Below are positions 28,175 to 35,822 of a stretch of 64,000 nt of DNA, one piece after another (within the stretch, counting starts at the first letter, position 1; each line of letters starts with the position of its first letter). The stretch comes from Clostridium acidisoli DSM 12555 (GTDB lineage: Bacteria > Bacillota > Clostridia > Clostridiales > Clostridiaceae). Below the pieces are notes generated by a model that was given only the letters and a program-made list of their open reading frames with translations, was not told where the DNA came from and did no database searches. Where the stretch lies: positions 1-64,000 of the forward strand of contig NZ_FWXH01000015.1 in NCBI RefSeq assembly GCF_900176305.1, read 5' to 3'. The position numbers and the translations under genes were made by a program.

Positions 28175-28887
28175 GCCGTAACCCCCTTTTCATTTATTTC
28201 ATCGGAAGTTATATGCCCGTCTCTAACGGTAATCATCCTTTTTGCATGTGATGCTATTTCTCTATCATGAGTAATCATTACAATTGTATTCCCATCATTA
28301 TTTAAATCCTCTAGCATTTTAAGTACTTCTTTTCCTGTTTTACTGTCAAGTGCTCCTGTTGGTTCATCTGCTAATATAATTTGTGGATCTGTAACCAATG
28401 CCCTAGCAATAGCAACTCTCTGCATTTGTCCACCTGACAATTCTGATGGCTTGTGTTTTATATGGTTTCCAAGTCCTACTTTTTCTAAAGCTATTTTTGC
28501 TTTTTCCTTTGCGGCTTTATTTGTATATCCCAAATATAATAATGGTAGTAGCACATTATCCAATATACTTAATTTTGCAAGAAGGTTGTAGTTTTGAAAG
28601 ATAAAACCTATTTTATTGTTTCTTATCTCTGCAAGCTTATTATCATTACATTTTGTGTCTACTCCATCTAAAAAGTATTCTCCCTTCGTTGCTTTATCTA
28701 GGCAGCCAATAATATTCATAAGTGTAGACTTACCGGCACCCGATGGTCCAACAATAGCTACGTACTCACCTTTAGCTATTGTTAGATTTACGGTTTCTAT
28801 AGCTTTAAAACTATTTCCACCCATTTTATATATCTTTTCTATATTAGTCATCTCAATTAAGTAATCACTATTTGATGTTTCTGACAT
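28171..28887 (-). CDS. MacB-like ABC transporter ATPase
   Basis: A 238-aa ATPase of the LolD/MacB group: Walker A GPSGAGKST, Q-loop FIFQNYNLLAKLS, signature LSGGQMQRVAIARAL, Walker B IILADEPTGALD and H-loop MITHD. The start at 28887 follows GGGAGGG; the frame is open 44 codons further but that part overlaps the Gly-rich end of the adaptor gene in another frame. It energises the permease encoded directly downstream. Confidence 0.93.
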   Translation of the reverse strand: MSETSNSDYLIEMTNIEKIYKMGGNSFKAIETVNLTIAKGEYVAIVGPSGAGKSTLMNIIGCLDKATKGEYFLDGVDTKCNDNKLAEIRNNKIGFIFQNYNLLAKLSILDNVLLPLLYLGYTNKAAKEKAKIALEKVGLGNHIKHKPSELSGGQMQRVAIARALVTDPQIILADEPTGALDSKTGKEVLKMLEDLNNDGNTIVMITHDREIASHAKRMITVRDGHITSDEINEKGVTA

Positions 28888-28906
28888 AGATTTCCCTCCC
28901 GTATTA

Positions 28907-30181
28907 TTATTTACCAGATGTGGATTTTGAATTACTGCTACTTTGTCCGCCACCTTGGCCACCACCACTTGGCATTCCTCCGCCGCTTCCCATAGATCCA
29001 CCAGGGCCTCCCATACCACCTTGTTGAGTATTGGTGCTACTACTACTTGAAGGTAGCTGAACTAATATAGTTTCGCCTTCTGTAACTCCTTTTGTAACTT
29101 CAATATAATCTTCTGTTTCTAAGCCTGTTGTAATTTCCACTAATTTACTATTAGATGTTGCATTTGAAGAATTATTATTGCTTTGCATGTTATTTGATTT
29201 TGTTGTATCTTCAACTCTTACATATTTTTTACTGTTGCTCTCAACTAAAGCTTCCTCTGGTATTACAATTGCATTGTCTTTGCTCTGTACTGCAATTGTA
29301 ACGTCTGCATTCATACCAAGCTTTATTCCTGTTGGATTACTAATACTTACAACAACATCGTATGTTGTAACATTATTTGAGGTTGTACCTGTCTGTGCTA
29401 CTGATTCAACGCTGCCTGTAAAAGATTTATCTGATAACGCATCAAATTTAATAGTAGCTTTCTGACCTACTGTTACAGATGATATGTCTAATTCATCTAC
29501 AGAAACCTTAACCTTCATAGAGTTCATATCTGTTACTGTCACTGCGCTTTTACCACTTTGTCCACTATCTCCATTAGCATTATCCACAGATGTTACGAGA
29601 CCCGCTATAGGTGATGTAACCGTCTGCTTTGTTAACGCAGTGTTTGCATCTGATAAAGCCGTAGTTGCATCGCTTACTGAATCCCCATCATCTGATATTT
29701 TACTATTTGTATCACTTATCGACTTTTCATCAGAAGCTACTTTAGTAGCATCAACTTTGTCAGCACTTTCATCTGTTGTAAGTTGTGTTTTTGCTGTAGT
29801 AAGTGAACTTTCATCTGCAGCAAGTTGCGCTTTTGCCTTTGTCAAATTTCTTGTTGCGGTTGTCACAGCTTTTGTAAGATCTGAACTAGAACTAACAAAA
29901 AGTTTTTGTCCTGCTGTCACAGTGTCTCCAACCTTAACAGTTAAGTCTGCTATTATTCCATTATTATTTGGTGCCACCGCATAAGTTGTGCCAGCATAAG
30001 CTGCTCCTGTACCTTGTATAGTTTTAGATATGCTCATTTTTTTAACAGTTGAAGTAGAATATTTTGAGGATGTCACTGCTGCACTCTTTTTAAAAAATTT
30101 ATTGTATCCAAAATAACCTGCGCCGCCAATTCCAACTACAACTATACATATTATTATTGCTTTAATTACCTTACTCTTCAT
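28907..30181 (-). CDS. HlyD/MacA-like efflux adaptor with Gly-rich tail
   Basis: A 424-aa membrane-anchored adaptor: N-terminal helix (about 5-30), a lipoyl-like half-domain, a coiled-coil hairpin (about 95-175, KAQLAADESSLTTAKTQL repeats), a second lipoyl half with the SPIAGLVTSV motif and beta-barrel domains. The last 45 residues are a low-complexity Gly/Ser/Met tail (GGMGGPGGSMGSGGGMP), also seen in some Gram-positive homologues. In a cell without an outer membrane it probably gates or guides substrate for the MacB-like permease. First gene of the operon, with GGAGGG before the ATG. Confidence 0.9.
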   Translation of the reverse strand: MKSKVIKAIIICIVVVGIGGAGYFGYNKFFKKSAAVTSSKYSTSTVKKMSISKTIQGTGAAYAGTTYAVAPNNNGIIADLTVKVGDTVTAGQKLFVSSSSDLTKAVTTATRNLTKAKAQLAADESSLTTAKTQLTTDESADKVDATKVASDEKSISDTNSKISDDGDSVSDATTALSDANTALTKQTVTSPIAGLVTSVDNANGDSGQSGKSAVTVTDMNSMKVKVSVDELDISSVTVGQKATIKFDALSDKSFTGSVESVAQTGTTSNNVTTYDVVVSISNPTGIKLGMNADVTIAVQSKDNAIVIPEEALVESNSKKYVRVEDTTKSNNMQSNNNSSNATSNSKLVEITTGLETEDYIEVTKGVTEGETILVQLPSSSSSTNTQQGGMGGPGGSMGSGGGMPSGGGQGGGQSSSNSKSTSGK

Positions 30182-30307
30182 TATTTCCCTCCTGTAATTG
30201 CAAACATTTTCGTTCTTCTCTCTTCGATAATATAAGCATAACTTGAAATTTCAGTGTAAATATCAAATAAATATGTGAAGTGCGTGTGATTAAACATAAA
30301 TAAAAAA

Positions 30308-30341
30308 TGGCCTCATAGAAAAATATTTTTCTATGAGGCCA
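30308..30341 (-). terminator. Terminator after the 30383-31150 ATPase gene
   Basis: A perfect palindrome (TGGCCTCATAGAAAAAT / ATTTTTCTATGAGGCCA), on the minus strand followed by TTTTTTATT. It lies 42 bp after the ATPase stop and upstream of the adaptor operon. Confidence 0.85.
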
Positions 30342-30382
30342 CAATGAAATTTCATATTTTTTGCCTTATCAAGATAAGAAGG

Positions 30383-31150
30383 TTAACCCATTTTATCAAA
30401 CATATTTTGAGTTTCTTTGGATGTTATATCAATAATTTTATAAAAAAACTCTCTTTGAGTTAAATTTCCTCTTTCAAGGACTTCATCGATTTTTCCATCC
30501 CTTAAAAATACAAGTTTTTTTGCATAACTAGCTATCATGGAATCATGGGTAACCATAAGTATTGCTATTCCATCATCTTCATTACGCTTCTGAAATATTT
30601 TTAATAATTGATGAGAATTAGTTGTGTCTAAATTACCTGTTGGCTCATCTGCTACAATTATTTTAGGAGCAGTAATTAATGCTCTTGCCGATGCAGCCCT
30701 CTGCCTTTGTCCACCAGAACATTCAGCAGGAAATTTATCTAACGTTTCAAATATATCTAGTTTTTTAGAAATATCCTCTGTTTTTTTCTTTATTTCTGAT
30801 TTTTCTATGTTAGCTAATACTAAAGGCACTCCAATATTCTCTCTTATAGTAAGAGAATCTATAAGATTAAACTCTTGGAAAACAAAACCTATATTTTCAT
30901 ATCTTAATCTTGCAATATGTGCCTCTGTCATATCATATACATCTTTATCATTAATTTTTATTTTCCCTGTACTTGGACTATCCACAGTAGATAATATATT
31001 CAAAAGTGTTGATTTTCCAGATCCTGATGGACCCATTATACATATAAAATCCCCTTCATTAACAGTCAAATTAACATTATGCAAAACTTTTAATTTGTTT
31101 TTGTCGCCATAAATCTTGGTAATATTTTCTGCGTATATTATTTCTTTCAT
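30383..31150 (-). CDS. BceA-type ABC transporter ATPase
   Basis: A 255-aa ATPase with Walker A GPSGSGKST, Q-loop FVFQEFNLIDSLT, signature CSGGQRQRAASARAL, Walker B IIVADEPTGNLD and H-loop MVTHD. The C-terminal extension RGNLTQREFFYKIIDITS is the BceA/SalX hallmark. It is paired with the permease gene 53 bp upstream. BceA-type ATPases serve peptide-antibiotic resistance or sensing. Confidence 0.9.
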   Translation of the reverse strand: MKEIIYAENITKIYGDKNKLKVLHNVNLTVNEGDFICIMGPSGSGKSTLLNILSTVDSPSTGKIKINDKDVYDMTEAHIARLRYENIGFVFQEFNLIDSLTIRENIGVPLVLANIEKSEIKKKTEDISKKLDIFETLDKFPAECSGGQRQRAASARALITAPKIIVADEPTGNLDTTNSHQLLKIFQKRNEDDGIAILMVTHDSMIASYAKKLVFLRDGKIDEVLERGNLTQREFFYKIIDITSKETQNMFDKMG

Positions 31151-31203
31151 TACAATTCCCCCAATATAAACCTATATATTTTTGTACATTATAAGCTTTG
31201 AAA

Positions 31204-32487
31204 CTATAAAAACCTGTATGCATTGTTTTTAAGTATTAACTTTTTATATAAACTATATAAAATTATACCTGTAATCAAAAATATAAATACAAAGATAAAC
31301 ACTAATATTCCAGATAATCGCATAGATAAAATACCATTCTTTTTTAATAGAATAATAACTATTAAAATATGAAATAATGGTATACCTATAGTTATTGAAT
31401 AAACTATCTTAAACTCCTGCCAAATAACTTCCTTTATTTGCTTCGCAGTATATCCAATTAATGACAATTGTCTGAATAAATGCCTTTTGCTATCAGCCTC
31501 TAGCATAATCTTATAAATAACACTTGCTGCAATTAGTATTATTAAAGTAATATATGAACATATACATATAGTTTTTACTTGTAATGAATTTTTAAAGTTT
31601 GCCATAGTACATAAAAGTATTTCTACAGTAATTGCTAAAGTTATAATTATAAATTTTAGTTGCTTTAGAGACACATATAAATTGCTCAGTGATATCAATT
31701 TGATTTTATTATCTAAATACCTTTCTTTTTTAAGTTTTATTATCTTTTGCGGAATATAATATCTCAATAAACCTTGAATTGCAAATATAGAGAATAAAAT
31801 ATCAACCATTGCAATTGAAGCGGCGTCTTTAGCTGCTGCATTTATAAATATAGAAATTATAGGAATAAAATACAAAATAAGATATACAATTGGATTTATC
31901 TTTAAAGACCTTAAGTCAACAGAACGAACCTGCTTATGACCATTAACTAAATCAATAATTTCCCTAGTAGATGCATATGCATAGTCACCCATTCCAACAT
32001 ATAAAAGTTGTACAAATAAAATTGCTATAGTCCCCCAAATACTCTGAGGTGATATCATCAATATATTTCCACTAGTTTTTAATACAGCATACATAATTAA
32101 GAGGAAAACTGGCATTAACACTATACCCATTAATATGCCTAACACCCCGCCTATTATCTCAATAATAGCATTTTCAAAAAGTAACATTCTTGCTAATTTA
32201 CTAGGCCATATACCGTTTAATTCTACAAGTGCCATCTCCTTTGATTTACCCATAACAAAGTATGAATTAGCATAAAAAGTAAATATGCATACTAAAAGTA
32301 CCACAAGAAATAGTATATCCGTCGATATGTTTCCTTCTCCTCCTGTAGCTAAAAGAAATTTACTATTAGTCATTATATTTAAAAAATTAAATATAATGAC
32401 TACAGTAAAAATTATAGATATTAGATATAAAATACTCTGTTTAAAATTTAAGAATACCATTTTTAGTGAAAATTTATATACCCCCAT
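31204..32487 (-). CDS. FtsX-like ABC permease, short BceB-related form
   Basis: A 427-aa permease with eight to ten hydrophobic helices. The first half has the BceB-like order helix, three-helix FtsX unit with MGKSKEMALVELNGIWPSKLARM as coupling loop; the second half has ADSKRHLFRQLSLIGYTAKQIKEVI at the equivalent place. The large extracytoplasmic domain of true BceB proteins (about 650 aa) is absent. That domain normally holds the peptide-sensing function, so this is probably an exporter or a reduced paralogue. It is paired with the ATPase downstream, and no two-component genes are next to it. Confidence 0.75.
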   Translation of the reverse strand: MGVYKFSLKMVFLNFKQSILYLISIIFTVVIIFNFLNIMTNSKFLLATGGEGNISTDILFLVVLLVCIFTFYANSYFVMGKSKEMALVELNGIWPSKLARMLLFENAIIEIIGGVLGILMGIVLMPVFLLIMYAVLKTSGNILMISPQSIWGTIAILFVQLLYVGMGDYAYASTREIIDLVNGHKQVRSVDLRSLKINPIVYLILYFIPIISIFINAAAKDAASIAMVDILFSIFAIQGLLRYYIPQKIIKLKKERYLDNKIKLISLSNLYVSLKQLKFIIITLAITVEILLCTMANFKNSLQVKTICICSYITLIILIAASVIYKIMLEADSKRHLFRQLSLIGYTAKQIKEVIWQEFKIVYSITIGIPLFHILIVIILLKKNGILSMRLSGILVFIFVFIFLITGIILYSLYKKLILKNNAYRFL

Positions 32488-32578
32488 ATTTAAATGCCAC
32501 CTTTGTATAAACTTAACAAAACATCATTTCCATATAATATTCTATTTATGTAATATTATATCATAATATACTATATTC

Positions 32579-33739
32579 TTATACATACAAATAATCATTC
32601 ATTATTGGTTGCAAACCTTTGGCTTTAATGGCCTGATGTACTTCTTCTACGGAGCGACCATCTGAAATTTCAAATTGGCTATCTCCAGTATCCTCTACCT
32701 CTTTACCATGGCTTCCAATACCAGTGCTAACACCAGCTGAAATCTTAGTAGCCGCTAGTCCAATTACATTATCACGAAATCTTTCACATTCTCTAGTAGA
32801 AATAGTAATACTTGCAGATGGCATAAAAAGACGATATGCAGTGATTACTTGTAAAAGTTGTGGCTCATGAACATCTTTAGGATTGATTTTATCATTATTT
32901 ATAATTGGTCTAAGCCTTGGACAGGAAAATGAAATTTCAGCATGTGGATATTTTCTTTGAAGCAAATAAGCATGCATCCCTGTGGCAAAGGCGTCTTTAC
33001 GAAAATCGTCTAGTCCAAGTAAAGCACCAAAACCAACTCCACGCATCCCACCCTTTAACGCCCTTTCTTGAGCATTAAGTCTATATGGGAATATGCGCTT
33101 GTGCCCTTCTAAATGAAGAGTCTCGTATTTATCTGAGTTATAGGTTTCTTGGAATACAGTAACAAAATCTGCACCACACTGATAAAGATATTTATACTCA
33201 TCAGTGTTCATAGGATATACCTCTAACCCTACCATTTTAAAATATTTGTGTGCAATTTTACATGCTTCTCCAATATATTTTACATCTGACATTTTTCTGC
33301 TTTCACCAGTAAGAAGTAGCACTTCTTCTAAACCAGTTTTAGCTATAGCTTGCATTTCTATTTCGATTTCTTCTGGGTTTAATCTTGCACGACGTATTTT
33401 GTTGTGACAGTTAAACCCGCAGTAAATACAGTAATTTTCACAATAATTAGCAATATATAATGGTGTAAACATGTAAATGGAATTACCAAAACGCTTTCTT
33501 GTTTCCTTTTGTGCTAGCTGAGCCATTCTTTCCAAAAATGGAGCTGCTGCAGGTGCTAATAAGGCTGCAAAATCCTCTACCGTACGAGAATCATGATCCA
33601 AAGCCCTTATAACATCTGATGCTGTATATTTATTGTAATCATATGTCTCCATATTACTGATTACCTGTTTCATAACATCTGACTTGAGTACTTCCATACC
33701 TTCCATATATTCCATATGATTTATACGTTGCTTTGTCAT
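32579..33739 (-). CDS. thiH: 2-iminoacetate synthase ThiH
   Basis: A radical SAM enzyme that cleaves tyrosine to dehydroglycine (2-iminoacetate) and p-cresol for assembly of the thiamine thiazole. The 386-aa protein carries the cluster motif CENYCIYCGF (CX3CX2C) near residue 97, followed by LLLTGESRK and the C-terminal BATS-type domain with ISAGVSTGIGSHG. GGAGGA precedes the ATG. It lies 13 bp after thiG. As in other anaerobes, ThiH replaces the oxygen-dependent glycine oxidase route. Confidence 0.95.
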   Translation of the reverse strand: MTKQRINHMEYMEGMEVLKSDVMKQVISNMETYDYNKYTASDVIRALDHDSRTVEDFAALLAPAAAPFLERMAQLAQKETRKRFGNSIYMFTPLYIANYCENYCIYCGFNCHNKIRRARLNPEEIEIEMQAIAKTGLEEVLLLTGESRKMSDVKYIGEACKIAHKYFKMVGLEVYPMNTDEYKYLYQCGADFVTVFQETYNSDKYETLHLEGHKRIFPYRLNAQERALKGGMRGVGFGALLGLDDFRKDAFATGMHAYLLQRKYPHAEISFSCPRLRPIINNDKINPKDVHEPQLLQVITAYRLFMPSASITISTRECERFRDNVIGLAATKISAGVSTGIGSHGKEVEDTGDSQFEISDGRSVEEVHQAIKAKGLQPIMNDYLYV

Positions 33740-33752
33740 ATCTAATCTCCTC

Positions 33753-34523
33753 CTATTCCTTTAAAAAACCAGTTAGTGGTGAGGATGCAGCTGCACCTTT
33801 GTCTAGTACACGACCTAAGCCAGAAAGATATGCTGCACGCCCTGCTTCAATGGCATATCTAAACGCACCTGCCATAGCTGGAATATCTCCAGCTGTTGCA
33901 ATTGCAGTATTAGCCATAACAGCTGCAACACCCATTTCCATAGCTTCACAAGCCTGTGACGGACGGCCAATTCCTGCATCTACAATAATTGGAAGATCTA
34001 TTTCATCTACTAATATTTTAATAAAATCTTTTGTGCTTAAGCCTTTGTTAGAGCCAATTGGAGCTGCAAGTGGCATAATGCATGCTGCACCTGCATTAAC
34101 TAAATCACGCGCTACATTTAAATCCGCATGCATATATGGCATGACTATAAATCCTTCTTTTGCAAGAATCTCAGTAGCTTTAATTGTCTCATAGTTATCT
34201 GGAAGCAAATATTTTGAATCCCTAATAATTTCAATCTTAATAAAGTCTCCACAATGCATCTCTCTTGCTAGTCTTGCAATTCGAATTGCCTCTTCTGCAT
34301 TTCTTGCCCCAGATGTATTTGGAAGCAAAGTTACGCCTTTCGGAATATAATCTAAAATATTCTCCTTTTCATTTGTATTGGCACGTCTTAATGCTAATGT
34401 AATGATCTGTGCACCAGCATATTCCACTGCTGCCTTAATTAAATCCAAATTATATTTTCCTGAACCTAATATAAATCTTGATGAAAATTCATGCCCTCCA
34501 ATTGTTAATGTATCGTTTTTCAT
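33753..34523 (-). CDS. thiG: Thiazole synthase ThiG
   Basis: Forms the thiazole phosphate ring from deoxyxylulose 5-phosphate, 2-iminoacetate and ThiS-thiocarboxylate. The 256-aa barrel starts [19 protein letters not shown], with the Schiff-base lysine region [16 protein letters not shown], and [18 protein letters not shown] near the C-terminal phosphate-binding loop. It is expressed from its own promoter (34623-34651) through a leader containing a terminator-like hairpin. thiS and thiF, needed for the sulfur donor, are not adjacent. Confidence 0.95.
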   Translation of the reverse strand: MKNDTLTIGGHEFSSRFILGSGKYNLDLIKAAVEYAGAQIITLALRRANTNEKENILDYIPKGVTLLPNTSGARNAEEAIRIARLAREMHCGDFIKIEIIRDSKYLLPDNYETIKATEILAKEGFIVMPYMHADLNVARDLVNAGAACIMPLAAPIGSNKGLSTKDFIKILVDEIDLPIIVDAGIGRPSQACEAMEMGVAAVMANTAIATAGDIPAMAGAFRYAIEAGRAAYLSGLGRVLDKGAAASSPLTGFLKE

Positions 34524-34544
34524 TGTATCTCCCCCTTTTTTTCT

Positions 34545-34606
34545 TATAAGCCAAAAAAGGCCACACGAAGTAATACACCCATGGTGGTGTACCCCTTCGT
34601 GTGACC
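34545..34606 (-). promoter_or_regulatory. Terminator-type hairpin in the thiG leader (putative attenuator)
   Basis: On the minus strand GGTCACACGAAG pairs with CTTCGTGTGGCC, with an inner TACACC/GGTGTA stem, and is followed by six Ts (34553-34558): a complete intrinsic terminator. It lies between the thiG promoter and thiG, so thiG depends on read-through. The upstream GTGTGA (34608-34613) can pair with TCACAC of the 5' arm, a possible antiterminator. A 12-codon frame [12 protein letters not shown] with AAGGGG ten bases upstream starts in the hairpin loop and runs through the T-run. No TPP-riboswitch consensus is present. Confidence 0.55.
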
Positions 34607-34622
34607 TTCACACTCTTTTTTT

Positions 34623-34651
34623 ATTATATCACTGCACTAAATTTGGGTCAA
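34623..34651 (-). promoter_or_regulatory. Sigma-A promoter of thiG-thiH
   Basis: On the minus strand TTGACC (34651-34646) is followed after exactly 17 bases by TATAAT (34628-34623). Transcription would start near 34616, giving a leader of about 93 nt. It begins within 15 bp of the stop of the upstream coiled-coil gene. Confidence 0.75.
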
Positions 34652-34662
34652 GGTGAAGCATT

Positions 34663-34992
34663 TTATGCTCTAACATCAATTATATTTGAAGATGTTGATG
34701 ATGAACTTGAGCTACTTGTTTCCTTTTGAGCTATCTCAGCCTCAACTGATTGAAGCTGGCTTTGTAATTCTTTTATCTTTGCTTGTTTAGTTTTCTCATC
34801 GCCGCTACTATTCTGCGCCTGCTGTATTTGATTTTGAAGAGATGTCTTCTGACTTTCCAATGCAGAAGTATCAGTACTACTGCTTGTACTATTAGTGCTG
34901 CTACTGCTATTACAGCTTACTTTACTACTTGTAGCCGATGATTTAATTAAATTCGATATTGAAGAATGTGATGAAATTGATGATATACTCAT
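34663..34992 (-). CDS. FlxA-like coiled-coil protein
   Basis: A 109-aa soluble protein. The N-terminal 50 residues are Ser/Thr/Asn-rich and disordered-looking; residues 48-95 form a predicted coiled coil (LESQKTSLQNQIQQAQ and KIKELQSQLQSVEAEIAQKE) that matches the FlxA-like family pattern. The C-terminus is again Ser-rich. Function is unknown; FlxA proteins are small and often flagellar- or surface-associated by regulation. GGGAGG lies well placed before the ATG. It stands alone between two intergenic stretches. Confidence 0.65.
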   Translation of the reverse strand: MSISSISSHSSISNLIKSSATSSKVSCNSSSSTNSTSSSTDTSALESQKTSLQNQIQQAQNSSGDEKTKQAKIKELQSQLQSVEAEIAQKETSSSSSSSTSSNIIDVRA

Positions 34993-35109
34993 TTTATTGC
35001 CTCCCTTGTATAATTTATAATAGCTTCTTTTGCTTAAAGGTTATTATAAATCTTAATTGTGGTATAAATATGTTATTTTTCATTATTTTTTTAAATATTA
35101 CAACTAAAT

Positions 35110-35330
35110 TATTAATAAGTTTCTGGTAATTAAGACTAAAAATCTTATGGCAAAATCATATCTGCATTTAAATATGATTTTGCCATAAGATGCAGCTCTA
35201 TATAAGTGGGAAAAAACATTTGCAACAATCATGCATAATAAAATCCCTTAAGGAGCGGCTAAAAGAATCATCGGTATAAATTTGAGGATACACCTTAATC
35301 CAAATTTTAATTCTGTATTCCTCGATGAAA
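35110..35330 (-). pseudogene. Decayed 5' fragment of an ABC exporter gene
   Basis: Noncoding DNA that aligns with the interior of the 37615-39450 ABC gene: 35110-35139 equals 39085-39114 exactly over 30 bases, 35160-35215 matches 39128-39220 with an internal deletion, and 35235-35290 matches 39338-39400. Several frameshifts and a deletion of about 110 bp between the blocks make it non-functional. A perfect 19-bp inverted repeat (35143-35161 with 35172-35190) exists only in this copy. The stretch 34993-35109 and 35331-35565 has no other gene that I can support. Confidence 0.75.
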
Positions 35331-35529
35331 ATAATACCAATTATATATTAATTGTAAATTTAGCAATAAAAATGTATAATAATATATAAAATGTAGTATT
35401 GTACATTTTTGGTTTATACTACTATGTTTTAATAACACATGATACTAATATTTTGGACATTTTACAAAACAAATGATTTTCTTATAGAATTAGAAATTTG
35501 TCCTGAATTTTGGAATAACTAACAATAAT

Positions 35530-35585
35530 ACAAAATATAGAAAGTTAGAGTAGGTCTTATAAATTATGAAAAATATAAATAAATA
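35530..35585 (+). repeat. Duplicated leader region (copy of 39541-39596)
   Basis: The segment containing TTATAAATTATGAAAAATAT with preceding GTTAGAGTAGGTC matches 39550-39592 (AATTAGAGCAGGTT plus the same start region). It belongs to the same duplication as the adjacent decayed ABC gene fragment and shows the duplicated unit included a divergent small gene. Confidence 0.7.
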
Positions 35586-35733
35586 CATTTTGATAATCTT
35601 GCTTGTAATCCCATCAATATTAGTAATTATTAATATCTGGTCAAGAAATAATAGTAGAATACGATCCATTGTCGCACTATTATTTTATTTAGTATTTTTC
35701 ATTTATACAATAAGTTATAAAGATAAATCCTAA
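35566..35733 (+). CDS. Small two-helix membrane protein
   Basis: A 55-aa frame starting ATG at 35566. The product has two hydrophobic segments (about residues 6-24 YILIILLVIPSILVIINIW and 34-51) joined by a basic turn SRNNSRIRS and ending SYKDKS. It resembles small immunity or accessory membrane proteins in general shape only; I recognise no family. The same start region occurs at 39579, but there the frame stops after seven codons. Shine-Dalgarno (TAGGT) is weak. The position, divergent from ABC-exporter sequence, suggests a linked role. Confidence 0.45.
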   Translation: MKNINKYILIILLVIPSILVIINIWSRNNSRIRSIVALLFYLVFFIYTISYKDKS

Positions 35734-35822
35734 TTGAAGACTAGTGAACAGCCTAGCCACTATAAAAAGCCACCATTTCTAGTGTAAAATTGATTTATGA
35801 GCAAGAATATTAATAAAAAAGA

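Noticed and set aside
29484-29984. 166-codon plus-strand frame opposite the MacA-like gene
   Set aside because: Antisense to a coiled-coil adaptor gene; Ser/Val/Ala-rich composition mirrors its repeats.
33733-34194. 153-codon plus-strand frame opposite thiG
   Set aside because: Antisense shadow of a confidently identified gene; no Shine-Dalgarno and Pro/Ala-rich nonsense composition.
34545-34620. TPP riboswitch or T-box upstream of thiG
   Set aside because: None of the conserved TPP (CTGAGA, ACCTGAT) or T-box (GGGTGGTACCGCG) motifs is present; only a terminator hairpin is visible.
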